DNA of 64,000 nt. It comes from Polycladospora coralii (GTDB lineage: Bacteria; Bacillota; Bacilli; Thermoactinomycetales; Thermoactinomycetaceae). The stretch lies in assembly GCF_014773435.2 (NCBI RefSeq), contig NZ_JACXAG020000001.1, positions 741,321-805,320 of the forward strand. Direction: 5' to 3'. Position numbers and translations under genes: made by a program. The notes beneath the pieces were generated by a model. That model did no database searches and was not told where the DNA came from. It saw only the letters and a list, made by a program, of their open reading frames with translations. Shown in pieces: positions 47,695-56,367 of this stretch (its first letter is position 1; each line of letters begins with the position of its first letter).

Positions 47695-48417
47695 GTGAAA
47701 TCAAATAAATTACGTATCCAACGTTCGAAAGCAACAACTGCTTCAACACACCCTGCCAATGTTTTTGTTTCTGTTGTCAGGCAAGCTAAAAAAAGCATTG
47801 TATCTCTTGCTTGTAAACAAGATGCGCAAACAAGTCCATTTGACTCCTTACAATTTAATCAATTATTTGGTCCAGGGCGTAGGCAAGCCCGTCAATCTAG
47901 TAAACAATATGGATCCGGATTTTTTATTCATCCAGATGGATATCTCATAACCAATGAACATGTCATCCATGGGTCTTCTGAAATTCTATGCAAAGTCGAT
48001 GGTTACAAAAAAGCCATCCCTGCTCAAGTCACTTGGGCAGATGAAGCGAGAGACATTGCAGTCCTCAAAGTGAACCTTCCCAAATCACCAAAACCACTTA
48101 TGCTTGGAAACTCACAAAGTACCATGGTGGGCGAATGGGTGATCGCGATTGGAAATCCGTTTGGATTGGATAATTCCGTCTCCGTAGGTGTAATTAGCGG
48201 GACAAATAGGCCTTTATATGTAGGAGACCGTTTATACGATAATATTATTCAAACCGATTGTGCGATAAACCCTGGAAATAGTGGTGGTCCCTTGGTCAAT
48301 ATACTAGGGGAAGTAGTCGGGGTATGCACCTTAATCTTACAGCCTTCACAATGCCTTGGGTTTGCGATTCCAATTGAAGAAATCAAATCAACTGCAAGAC
48401 GTTATATCTCTTATTAA
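47695..48417 (+). CDS. Trypsin-like serine protease without PDZ domain
   Basis: HtrA-like S1C protease domain of 240 residues. Triad: H89 (TNEHVIH), D120 (EARDIAVL) and S196 (NPGNSGGPL). There is no signal peptide, membrane helix or PDZ domain, unlike HtrA/DegP. So it is probably cytosolic or released, perhaps with a spore role. Start GTG after GGGAGTG. Confidence 0.87.
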   Translation: MKSNKLRIQRSKATTASTHPANVFVSVVRQAKKSIVSLACKQDAQTSPFDSLQFNQLFGPGRRQARQSSKQYGSGFFIHPDGYLITNEHVIHGSSEILCKVDGYKKAIPAQVTWADEARDIAVLKVNLPKSPKPLMLGNSQSTMVGEWVIAIGNPFGLDNSVSVGVISGTNRPLYVGDRLYDNIIQTDCAINPGNSGGPLVNILGEVVGVCTLILQPSQCLGFAIPIEEIKSTARRYISY

Positions 48418-48422
48418 TACGA

Positions 48423-48484
48423 CTTAGCCCCCTAGATTGAACTGTAACCCAACTGCTGGATTCAGTTCAATCTAGGGGGCTAAG
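48423..48484. terminator. 22-bp-stem hairpin between protease and sat
   Basis: Perfect 22-bp arms (48423-48444 and 48463-48484) with an 18-nt loop. No T-run follows on the plus strand. Confidence 0.65.
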
Positions 48485-48497
48485 AGAGCGGGATGAT

Positions 48498-49661
48498 TTA
48501 TCTGGATTTCATTCCCTCTATTAAAATGTCAACAACTTCAGGACGCGAGAAAGTTGAAGGTGGCTTTTTTCCTGCTCGTAGCATCTCACGAACCTTCGTA
48601 CCAGACAACACGACATGTGCATCCGTATCATGTGGACATGTTTTGAAGGATGCCATTCCTTCACAACGCTTACAGTAAAAGCTGTGCTCAAAAAACATCA
48701 AGGTAATTTCCAATTCCTGTGATGAAAACTGATCAAAAATATGTTGCCCTTCATATGTGCCATAGTAATCCCCTACACCTGCATGGTCACGACCTACAAT
48801 AAAGTGTGTACACCCATAATTTTGACGAGAGATAGCATGGATAACCGCTTCACGTGGGCCTGCATAACGCATAGCCGCTGGAAATGCACTAAAATAAACC
48901 CGTTCCTGTGGATAATAACGTTCAAGTATGGTTTGATAACTCTTCATCCGAACTTCTACTGGGATATCATCTGTTTTGGTTTCTCCGATTAATGGATTTA
49001 AAAAAAGGGCATCAACCGTTTCTAGGGCTGCTTTTTGGATATATTCATGTGCACGATGAATCGGATTGCGTGTTTGAAAACCAACTACTTTTTTCCATCC
49101 TCTCTCTTGAAAATGTGCACGTGTCATAATCGGGTCATGATAACATTCGGAAAAATCACCAAATTGTGGACGATTTAAAAGCCTTACATCTCCACTTAGA
49201 CACCAAGGGGATGTTTGATATAATCGTTTTACTCCTGGATGTCTCTCTTCCGTCGTTCCATAAACCATTTCCGCTTCTTTTAACCGATCTACCCGATAAA
49301 TATGCTCAACTTGCACGACGGCTAAGATGGTTGAGCCTTGATCTTTAATGGTCATATAATCATGCCGTTTAATGGTTTCCAATTGTGCTTCAGACACAGC
49401 CATAGTGATGGGAATGCTCCAAATCATTCCGTTTTGAAGTCGCATGTGTTGACAAACAGAGGCATAATCTTGCTGATTGATAAAACCTTTCAAAGGCGAG
49501 TACACACCTGTAGCGATACATAAAAGATCACTTTGAAGCACAGCGTTAGCTGTGATCGTCGGATAATGTTTAGCGCGTTCTAGCCAATTCAGACGTTCCT
49601 CGCCTTCTAATACACGATTTACCAGTTGACCGCCATGTGGTTGAATCAAAGTGGTCATCAT
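48498..49661 (-). CDS. sat: Sulfate adenylyltransferase (ATP sulfurylase)
   Basis: First enzyme of sulfate assimilation: ATP + sulfate to APS + PPi. 387 residues, with FQTRNPIHRAHEYIQ and IVGRDHAGVGDYYG, the ATP-binding blocks of the sat (not CysN/CysD) type. It has a Cys-rich zinc-like element (FYCKRCEGMASFKTCPHD). AAAGGAG lies before tandem ATGs. It starts 9 bp after the TauE/SafE gene, so they form one operon. Confidence 0.96.
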   Translation of the reverse strand: MMTTLIQPHGGQLVNRVLEGEERLNWLERAKHYPTITANAVLQSDLLCIATGVYSPLKGFINQQDYASVCQHMRLQNGMIWSIPITMAVSEAQLETIKRHDYMTIKDQGSTILAVVQVEHIYRVDRLKEAEMVYGTTEERHPGVKRLYQTSPWCLSGDVRLLNRPQFGDFSECYHDPIMTRAHFQERGWKKVVGFQTRNPIHRAHEYIQKAALETVDALFLNPLIGETKTDDIPVEVRMKSYQTILERYYPQERVYFSAFPAAMRYAGPREAVIHAISRQNYGCTHFIVGRDHAGVGDYYGTYEGQHIFDQFSSQELEITLMFFEHSFYCKRCEGMASFKTCPHDTDAHVVLSGTKVREMLRAGKKPPSTFSRPEVVDILIEGMKSR

Positions 49662-49670
49662 GACACTCCT

Positions 49671-50429
49671 TTAAATCAATTTAATTCCAGTCAAAAATAA
49701 GATAAGCACAATTGCTAAGCGTAAGATAAACTCAGGGATACGCAATGTAAGCTTTCCACCTAGCAAAATCCCTGGGATAGAGCCTATCAGTAGCCAGATT
49801 ACAAATGTCCAATCTACATGACCAAATGATGCATGAACCGCACCTGCACTCAATGTCAAAATAAATGCATGGACGACATCCGTTCCTACTAATTTAGCCG
49901 CCGATAAAGCGGTCGTGAGTATTAAAATCGCAATAAAGACAGAACCACTTCCAACTGACGTGAGCCCAACCAATAATCCACCTAAAAAGCCGGTAATACG
50001 CAACGAAATTTTCATATTATTACGAATAGAACGTTCTTTATTATGCTGAACGAGTTGTATGACCATGACTAAGGAGACAAGGATAAAGGTATAGCCTAAG
50101 ACCGTCCCTAGAACCATTTCAATTGAAAAGGAAGTTGCAAGATCAAAAAGGCGAATTAAAAAAACACCTAATATCCCTCCTGGAACACTCCCCTGTGCCA
50201 GTTTCTTCACGATTTCCCAATCCACTGTTTTCTGCCGATAATGCTGAATACTACCAGCAGCTTTCGTCGCACAAGCATAGACCAAATCGGTTCCGATCGC
50301 CATGGTTGGTGAAAATCCATATAACACGATAAGCAATGGAGTCATGAGTAAAGCCCCACCCATACCCGTAAGACCTACCAGTAATCCAACTACAAAACCG
50401 GTCGCAATAATGCCAATGATGAGCGTCAT
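49671..50429 (-). CDS. TauE/SafE-family permease
   Basis: 252-residue membrane protein with about 8 helices, glycine-rich half-repeats (GLLVGLTGMGGALLMTPLL and GLLVGLTSVGSGSVFIA), the signature of the TauE/SafE (DUF81) family, which moves sulfite, sulfoacetate or related anions. In an operon with sat it may take up sulfate or export sulfite. Start ATG overlaps the stop of a 49-codon ORF (ATGA), so translation is coupled. Confidence 0.88.
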   Translation of the reverse strand: MTLIIGIIATGFVVGLLVGLTGMGGALLMTPLLIVLYGFSPTMAIGTDLVYACATKAAGSIQHYRQKTVDWEIVKKLAQGSVPGGILGVFLIRLFDLATSFSIEMVLGTVLGYTFILVSLVMVIQLVQHNKERSIRNNMKISLRITGFLGGLLVGLTSVGSGSVFIAILILTTALSAAKLVGTDVVHAFILTLSAGAVHASFGHVDWTFVIWLLIGSIPGILLGGKLTLRIPEFILRLAIVLILFLTGIKLI

Positions 50430-50575
50430 AGGTCTATATGAGAAAGGAGATTGCTATGGGTATCTCTTTCTCTCTCCTTCGTTAAACGCTCCCACTCGAT
50501 AATTGGAGTGAAAATACATAGCCGCTCTCTCATTTCAACCGTCTGATCATGTGATTCGAGTGGAAGTTCTACCAT
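50426..50575 (-). CDS. Small protein (49 aa) heading the sulfate operon
   Basis: ATG with AAAGGAG at the right distance opens a 49-residue, charged frame (LPLESHDQTVEMRERLC, then IEWERLTKERERDTHSN). Its TGA overlaps the permease start as ATGA. Such coupling argues for a real gene. Not recognised. It could be a small regulator or partner of the permease. Confidence 0.55.
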   Translation of the reverse strand: MVELPLESHDQTVEMRERLCIFTPIIEWERLTKERERDTHSNLLSHIDL

Positions 50576-50623
50576 TGTTGTACTCCTTTCATATCCTGAT
50601 TACAGAGAATAAATACTTTATTT

Positions 50624-50651
50624 TTAACCATTACCCGATTTCTGTTACAAT
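50624..50651 (+). promoter_or_regulatory. Likely ytoQ promoter
   Basis: TTAACC (50624-50629), 16 bp spacer, extended -10 TGT-TACAAT (50646-50651). Moderate match. Confidence 0.5.
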
Positions 50652-50682
50652 AAAAATAATTCGGACATGGAGGGGATTACAT

Positions 50683-51123
50683 ATGGAACTCGTTGTTTAC
50701 TTAGCAGGGCAAATTCATGATGATTGGCGCGAACAATTAAAACAGTTAGCTGAGCAGAAGGGTTTGCCGCTGGTATTCAAAGGTCCGCAAGAAGATCATG
50801 ATCGCTCTGATGAGATCGGGGAAGCGATTAAAGGGACACAACCCAGTAGCATTTACCGTGACCATACGGCTTCTGAATTTAACAATTTACGCACGCGAAT
50901 TTGGATGAATAAAGCAGATGTTGTTATTGCACAATTTGGTGAAAAGTATCGGCAATGGAATTCGGCGATGGATGCCTCAATTGCACTTGCAACTGGAAAA
51001 CCCTTAATTCTGATTCGCCCTGAAAGCTTAGTACACCCCTTGAAAGAATTAGCACAGCGTGCTCAATGTGTTGTGGAGACACCAGAGCAGGCGTTAGAAG
51101 CGCTCGCTTACGTATTTGAATGA
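50683..51123 (+). CDS. ytoQ: YtoQ-family protein
   Basis: 146-residue protein of the YtoQ family, whose start is very conserved (ELVVYLAGQIHDDWRE). The fold is nucleoside 2-deoxyribosyltransferase-like; FGEKYRQWNSAMDASIALATGKP is a family block. Function unknown. I start at ATG 50683 with GGAGGGG upstream, not at 50551. Confidence 0.9.
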   Translation: MELVVYLAGQIHDDWREQLKQLAEQKGLPLVFKGPQEDHDRSDEIGEAIKGTQPSSIYRDHTASEFNNLRTRIWMNKADVVIAQFGEKYRQWNSAMDASIALATGKPLILIRPESLVHPLKELAQRAQCVVETPEQALEALAYVFE

Positions 51124-51128
51124 TAATC

Positions 51129-51158
51129 AGAAGGAACCCTGATTGAAGGGTTCCTTCT
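51129..51158. terminator. Bidirectional terminator between ytoQ and gerQ
   Basis: 12-bp perfect stem (51129-51140 with 51147-51158), loop of six, between two convergent genes. Confidence 0.8.
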
Positions 51159-51182
51159 ATATTATACGATAAGTATCCGTTA

Positions 51183-51482
51183 CTACTGTGGAGCTAATCT
51201 TGCCTGTTGGCCAATAAAAACAATATAAGATATGTTAATATTTAATAGTAATACATCCTGACCTGTACTTTCATCATTGATGACGAAGTAGTCACGTCCC
51301 ACTTGCCGAAGCGTTCCACTAAACACTTTATCTCGCCACTGATCACTACTATCATAGGTCATGTATGCGGCAATTTTCCGACCTACATTCGCCTCTAATA
51401 ACTCCTCCGAAAACCTTCTCTCAACCCGTTGTGAAACGCCTCCACCTGCCATATTTTGTTGATATGGATAATATCCGTACAT
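51183..51482 (-). CDS. gerQ: Spore coat protein GerQ
   Basis: 99-residue protein: Tyr/Gln-rich start (MYGYYPYQQN), then EANVGRKIAAYMTYD, WRDKVFSGTLRQVGRDYFVI and VLLLNINISYIVF, as in GerQ (YwdL). In B. subtilis it is needed for CwlJ localisation in the coat. The start at 51482 has TTAGGGGG upstream. Only 10 bp after cwlJ; same order as in Bacillus. Confidence 0.9.
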   Translation of the reverse strand: MYGYYPYQQNMAGGGVSQRVERRFSEELLEANVGRKIAAYMTYDSSDQWRDKVFSGTLRQVGRDYFVINDESTGQDVLLLNINISYIVFIGQQARLAPQ

Positions 51483-51492
51483 CTTCATCCCC

Positions 51493-51921
51493 CTAAAAAG
51501 AATAAACTCGTGGACAATCTTGAGTTGACGGTTTATAGAAACAGTGACTCTTATACCGTCCAGTATTGGTTTGATCGAACCAAGTGGCCGGACAACTCCC
51601 AGGCGGCTTAAAAAACCATAATGCATATCGGCCTGGATCAAATCGTTGTCCATTTACAACTTTTTGTGCCAAATTAATATCTGATTTGCGCGCAGCTTGG
51701 TAAAAGTATGATTTTTGAACCGCTTCAAAACCACCTGGGGACTGATAAACCATATCCGATATGGTATTAATATCTTTAAAATCTAAACAATCTCCCAACA
51801 CTCGATTTACACCCACATTACCGACCAAAAGCATCCCCATTTTGCCATCTGACTCCGCCTCGGCTCGCATCAATCGAGCGAGTAATTTGATGTCGTTTTG
51901 TGTAGTCCTGATCACAGCCAT
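51493..51921 (-). CDS. cwlJ: Spore cell-wall hydrolase CwlJ
   Basis: 142-residue hydrolase of the SleB/CwlJ family that degrades cortex peptidoglycan in germination. LLARLMRAEAESDGKMGMLLVGNVGVNRVL contains the catalytic-Glu region, and NLAQKVVNGQRFDPGRYALWF the later family block. No signal peptide, as in CwlJ. Start ATG 51921 with GAGGTG upstream. Operon with gerQ. Confidence 0.93.
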   Translation of the reverse strand: MAVIRTTQNDIKLLARLMRAEAESDGKMGMLLVGNVGVNRVLGDCLDFKDINTISDMVYQSPGGFEAVQKSYFYQAARKSDINLAQKVVNGQRFDPGRYALWFFKPPGSCPATWFDQTNTGRYKSHCFYKPSTQDCPRVYSF

Positions 51922-52125
51922 CAATTTCACCTCTGCCTCATATTTATGTACGACAGATGCAAATCAGAACTCCTAGTCATTTAGAGTAATCATGATTCGT
52001 TATTAATGTGGTAAATGATTTGCAAACATAATGAAATACGCCATTCTTTTAATAGATATGTTTTTTCTGATATAATCATTTACATTATGAGGTAACATCC
52101 TATTTCATATTAGCGAGGTATAACG

Positions 52126-53910
52126 ATGGAAAACTATCATTTTAAAGTTAATCTAAAAGGTATGATTGATCTATTATCTAATCACCTTTACAGTACCCCC
52201 CATGTATTTGTGCGCGAATTAATTCAAAATAGTGTTGATGCGATCACAGCAAGAGAAAAGCATCTAAATGACCCGAAGTATAAAGGGCAAATAGACATCG
52301 AAATCCATCCGGGTGAAGATCATCCCACTCTATTCATACAAGACAATGGTATCGGTTTAACTGAAGATGAAGTGCACCAATTTCTAGCACAAATTGGGCA
52401 AACATCGAAACGTAATGCGGATGGGGGAGAGGATTTTATTGGTCGGTTTGGTGTAGGATTACTTTCTTGCTTTATCGTAAGTGACGAGATTGTGTTTGTT
52501 ACACGTTCCATTCAATCTGATTATGGGATTGAATGGCGTGGAAAGCCAGACGGAACTTATACCCTTAATAAGCTAAAAGATCGAGTGGAACCTGGTACAC
52601 GTGTTTATTTAAAGAGTAAAACAGGTTTCGATACTTATTTTGAGCAAAAAAGTGTTGCCAAGTGGGTTCGTCATTATGGTGAGTACTTACCCTACCCGTT
52701 ATATTTTCATGACCAAAACAGAATACAATTAAATAGCAGACAAGCACCTTGGGAAATGAACACAACCGAAGCTTTAGCATATGGAAAAAGTGTTTTACAA
52801 CAGGACTATCTTGATGCGATCGCACTAGAATCCGCTTTAGGTGATGTGAAAGGAATCGCATACCTTTTACCTTATCCTGTACAAGTAAATGCGCGGCAAA
52901 AACATCGTGTTTATGCTAAAAATATGCTTCTATCTGATCATATGGATAAGCTTTTACCGGAGTGGGCTTTTTTTGCTACATCTATCCTAAATGTAAATGG
53001 ATTAAGCCTAACCGTTTCACGAGAATCATTTCATGATGATGCACGTTTAGAATTAGTACGGACAGACTTAGGAAATTGTATCAAAAATTATTTAATCCAG
53101 TTAGTGGAAGCAAACCCCAAACGTTTACAAGAAATTATACAAATACACTATAAATCGATAAAAGCTCTAGCTACAACTGACGACGCCTTGTTTCAGCTCT
53201 TTATTAACTGGCTCCCATTTGAAACGACATTAGGCAGAATCACGATGAGTGAAGTTCGCAAAAATCATACAAAAGTATATTACACTACTAGTGTAGATGA
53301 ATTTAGACAAATCAATAAAATTGCTAGAGCTCAGGGAATCTGTGTCATAAATGGGGGCTATGTGCACGATTCGGATTTAATTGAAAAGATGCAATGGATC
53401 GATCCCACACTAATCACCGAAAAGATCAGTCCTACTATGATTACTCAAAAATTCAACGATCTAGTGCCATCTGAACGCCAAACCACTTACACATTTATAA
53501 AATTAGCAAATGAAATTCTGCAACCCTATTTTTGCAAGGCTGTCATTAAAAAGTTCGAACCCCATCATTTGCCTGTTTTATATACAACTAGTGAGGAAGC
53601 TTTATACTTACGGACGACTACACAAACCGCTGAAGAAGTATCACCACTATTTTCATCAATCATGCAAAAGATTACTGAAAATCAAGTTCATACTGAAACG
53701 GCCCAGCTTTGTTTTAATTATCATAATCCTATCGTGCAAAAGTTAATTAACACCACAGATAACCAACTCCAAAAAAGTACCATCGAGATGTTATATGTAC
53801 AGGCTTTGTTACTGGGCCACTATCCATTAAAACAAGAAGAAATGAACTTACTCAATGAAGGATTAACCCAGCTTGTAGATAGGGGATTAAATCAGGAGGA
53901 GAACAAATAA
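52126..53910 (+). CDS. Hsp90-like GHKL ATPase (HtpG-type, non-canonical)
   Basis: 594-residue protein of the Hsp90 group. The ATP fold is intact: ELIQNSVDAI (E31, N35, D38), QDNGIGL (73-78) and GRFGVGLLSCF (106-116). The middle domain is recognisable (LNVNGLSLTVSRESFHDD), and the C-terminal third is divergent. Length is near HtpG (about 620), but the sequence is distinct and it does not end in MEEVD; its tail is Q-E-E-N-K. Its stop overlaps the next start as TAATG, with AGGAGGAG just before, so translation is coupled to the partner gene. Such paired Hsp90-like genes occur in some Gram-positives; function unknown. Confidence 0.87.
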   Translation: MENYHFKVNLKGMIDLLSNHLYSTPHVFVRELIQNSVDAITAREKHLNDPKYKGQIDIEIHPGEDHPTLFIQDNGIGLTEDEVHQFLAQIGQTSKRNADGGEDFIGRFGVGLLSCFIVSDEIVFVTRSIQSDYGIEWRGKPDGTYTLNKLKDRVEPGTRVYLKSKTGFDTYFEQKSVAKWVRHYGEYLPYPLYFHDQNRIQLNSRQAPWEMNTTEALAYGKSVLQQDYLDAIALESALGDVKGIAYLLPYPVQVNARQKHRVYAKNMLLSDHMDKLLPEWAFFATSILNVNGLSLTVSRESFHDDARLELVRTDLGNCIKNYLIQLVEANPKRLQEIIQIHYKSIKALATTDDALFQLFINWLPFETTLGRITMSEVRKNHTKVYYTTSVDEFRQINKIARAQGICVINGGYVHDSDLIEKMQWIDPTLITEKISPTMITQKFNDLVPSERQTTYTFIKLANEILQPYFCKAVIKKFEPHHLPVLYTTSEEALYLRTTTQTAEEVSPLFSSIMQKITENQVHTETAQLCFNYHNPIVQKLINTTDNQLQKSTIEMLYVQALLLGHYPLKQEEMNLLNEGLTQLVDRGLNQEENK

Positions 53911-54983
53911 TGGAAAATCGATTCAATGAACTTATGGAACAAAGTAGCGAGTTACCGCATGGTGATGTGAAAATCGAAATATTAGAAGAAGCCATTCGAA
54001 TTGCGGACACCCTTCAAGATGAAGAGAGAGGGTTTTATGCTCGCATGGAGCTTACGGATACAGCCAACTTTGCTGGCCGCTTTGAAAAGGTGATTCCTTC
54101 TTTCTCTTGGTGTCTAGCTCAACTAGATAAAGCACCTGAGTATTATCATGAATTTTATTTGTTATGGCAGTATAAATGGGTTTTGTATAACCTATCTGAA
54201 TTTCCCCAAATTCAACAAGACCAAATTGAAGATACTTTTAATGATTTTAAAAACCGCTGTCAACAGTATGGATATAGCTTACGACCTTACTACCAAATGA
54301 AGATTAAGTATGCAAAATTACATGAAAATCATAACTTAGCGCACTCTTGTTTTGAAGCATGGCTCGAGCAACCACGTGATGATCTCTCCGACTGCTATGC
54401 ATGTGAATTGACAGCTCAAGCTGAGCACTTACTCCACATCGGACAAGTTCACGCAGCTTTAGCGATCGCTGAACCCATCTTTAAACAAGAAGTATCGTGT
54501 GCTGAAGTGCCTCATATAACTTATGGCCCTTTCCTTATTCCGTTATTAGAGAATGATTCGCCCGAGCTAGCTAACGAATTTCATCAGAGTGGGATGCGCT
54601 TAATTGGACAAAAGCAAGGTTTTCTATCTACAATCGCACATCACATGAAATACTTAACTGTCGTAGATCCAAATGCGGCAATCCATTACATGGAAGCGTT
54701 TCTATCAGAAGCTTTAATCTCGCATACCCTTGACACCAAGTTTCAATTTTTCTTAGCGTGTTCCATCTTGTTGAAACATCTCGATCCTGAAACAATCGCA
54801 ACGATGCAACTCCCAGATCATATAACTTCAGCATGGATAGATGAAGAAGTAAAGCGCTTGGCACAACAGTTCGATCAACGAAACCAAACACATACTTATG
54901 CAAAAGAGATTGCACATACCACTCATCAAATCAACGCACTGAAACAAAAATATGGAAATGCCACAACCCCTCATTTGTCTTAA
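53910..54983 (+). CDS. TPR-like helical partner of the Hsp90-like protein
   Basis: 357-residue all-helical protein. The pattern of paired helices with Trp/Tyr and small residues (GHIGQ-like LLHIGQVHAALAIAEPIF; FYLLWQYKWVLYNLSEF) suggests tetratricopeptide-like repeats, but classical TPR signatures are weak. It starts at ATG overlapping the Hsp90-like stop. In eukaryotes TPR proteins are Hsp90 co-chaperones, so an analogous pair is a fair inference. No ATPase or nuclease motif seen. Confidence 0.75.
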   Translation: MENRFNELMEQSSELPHGDVKIEILEEAIRIADTLQDEERGFYARMELTDTANFAGRFEKVIPSFSWCLAQLDKAPEYYHEFYLLWQYKWVLYNLSEFPQIQQDQIEDTFNDFKNRCQQYGYSLRPYYQMKIKYAKLHENHNLAHSCFEAWLEQPRDDLSDCYACELTAQAEHLLHIGQVHAALAIAEPIFKQEVSCAEVPHITYGPFLIPLLENDSPELANEFHQSGMRLIGQKQGFLSTIAHHMKYLTVVDPNAAIHYMEAFLSEALISHTLDTKFQFFLACSILLKHLDPETIATMQLPDHITSAWIDEEVKRLAQQFDQRNQTHTYAKEIAHTTHQINALKQKYGNATTPHLS

Positions 54984-55000
54984 TTTTATCTAAACCAATG

Positions 55001-55029
55001 GTCTGAATCGGTGCTATCCCGATTCAGAC
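55001..55029. terminator. Terminator between TPR-like gene and lipoprotein gene
   Basis: 11-bp perfect stem (55001-55011 with 55019-55029), loop of seven, between convergent genes. Confidence 0.72.
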
Positions 55030-55045
55030 ATGATCTATTTCTCTA

Positions 55046-56347
55046 CTAATTAATCTCTGTTTGTATCATTTTTTTCACTTCTTCTTTACTTACTTTCAAG
55101 TTGTCCGCAACACCTTTATCCCCCTCTCCACCTACAATAATGCTGCCATCTTGGTACCGATGTAGAAGATAATTTTCATAAATTTCTCCATCCAAAGCAC
55201 TGATTTCATCTTCACTGTTCCATTCCGCTTCATCTTCAAAATAAGAAATGGATAACAACATTTCTGGATGATTTTCAAACCCTTCCTTTAGATCACGGTT
55301 AAAGATTTGCATATATTTTGCGTTTCCTCCATCGTCTACTTTCAATTGTATTTGATTAAACCATTTCTCAGGAAAATTTAGCTGAAAAGGTAGTCCGGTA
55401 GCACCAGTATGTTGAGCAGTTGTTTTCAGCTTATCACCCTCTACCTGATTCCATTCGACTAACGGTATCATGATAGAATCCTCAGGTTCTGCTAGCACAG
55501 TTGGGAATTCCATATAACCATCTTGGTTTTGATCTCTTAATTTACCCTCTATCGCGCTATACAGGCGTGGATTTTGGGGATCAATGATGTGACTGAGTTC
55601 ACCTTGTTTCATCCCCACAATCGATGTATGCCAATTCTGGTCGGAAACTTTCTCGTTAACCACGATCGCACGCTTCGTTTCCTCTACTTGACTTGTCCTA
55701 ATCTGTGAAAATGAAATATGTTCTTCAGCTAAGGTGATTGCATTTTGGGGGTGTAGCTGTCCTGATCGCTCACGATAGAGCGAAGCTAACGCTGATTCGC
55801 CATCATCTTGATGGATAACCACAAAATCTCCTTTCAAATCTCCATCTAAATCCTCCGTACTAAAATAGTTCACATCTTGATGAAAAACTTGTTTCCATTC
55901 TTCTGATTGTAATGCGTAAACCAGTACGGTTTGTGTTTGGCTTAGATCGGCTGATTTTTCCGTAGTACTCAATATGATTTCAGGGCGCGGGTCGCCTATA
56001 ATATCTGCCAATATGCCATAGTTTAGATTCTGATCCTTTAATGATCTATTTTCTATTCGTTCCCAGCCTGTCCACTTTTTCTCTGCCACTGCAAAACCGA
56101 TATGAGCTTGTCCAGTTATACGATATAGTGCAACTGCTTCAAGTTGGTTATCATCATCCACATTGACTAACTGCACGACCGCTGTTCCTTCAGGGGTGGA
56201 TAACAATTCAGTGCCCTCGGGCAGTAGTTGCTTAAACATAAGCTCAGCTTCTTTTGCTGTAGGTGCAGAAGTGTCTATGCCAACTATGCTACACCCTCCT
56301 AGCATCAAGATAGAAATGCAGATCCATATAAGCGCTTTATTGTTCAT
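55046..56347 (-). CDS. Lipoprotein (433 aa), FG-GAP/VCBS-like
   Basis: Lipid-anchored protein: signal ends LMLGGC. The mature part has repeated D-x-D-x-D-like calcium-type loops (NVDDDNQLEAVALY, STEDLDGDLKGDFVVI, DQNQDGYMEF), typical of FG-GAP/VCBS beta-propeller proteins in Bacillales. It begins 20 bp after tcaA on the same strand, so a shared role at the membrane or wall is likely. Function unknown. Confidence 0.8.
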   Translation of the reverse strand: MNNKALIWICISILMLGGCSIVGIDTSAPTAKEAELMFKQLLPEGTELLSTPEGTAVVQLVNVDDDNQLEAVALYRITGQAHIGFAVAEKKWTGWERIENRSLKDQNLNYGILADIIGDPRPEIILSTTEKSADLSQTQTVLVYALQSEEWKQVFHQDVNYFSTEDLDGDLKGDFVVIHQDDGESALASLYRERSGQLHPQNAITLAEEHISFSQIRTSQVEETKRAIVVNEKVSDQNWHTSIVGMKQGELSHIIDPQNPRLYSAIEGKLRDQNQDGYMEFPTVLAEPEDSIMIPLVEWNQVEGDKLKTTAQHTGATGLPFQLNFPEKWFNQIQLKVDDGGNAKYMQIFNRDLKEGFENHPEMLLSISYFEDEAEWNSEDEISALDGEIYENYLLHRYQDGSIIVGGEGDKGVADNLKVSKEEVKKMIQTEIN

Positions 56348-56367
56348 TATGATCCTCTTTTTTACAT

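Noticed and set aside
47586..47798. 70-aa minus-strand ORF
   Set aside because: Shadow of the start of the trypsin-like protease gene.
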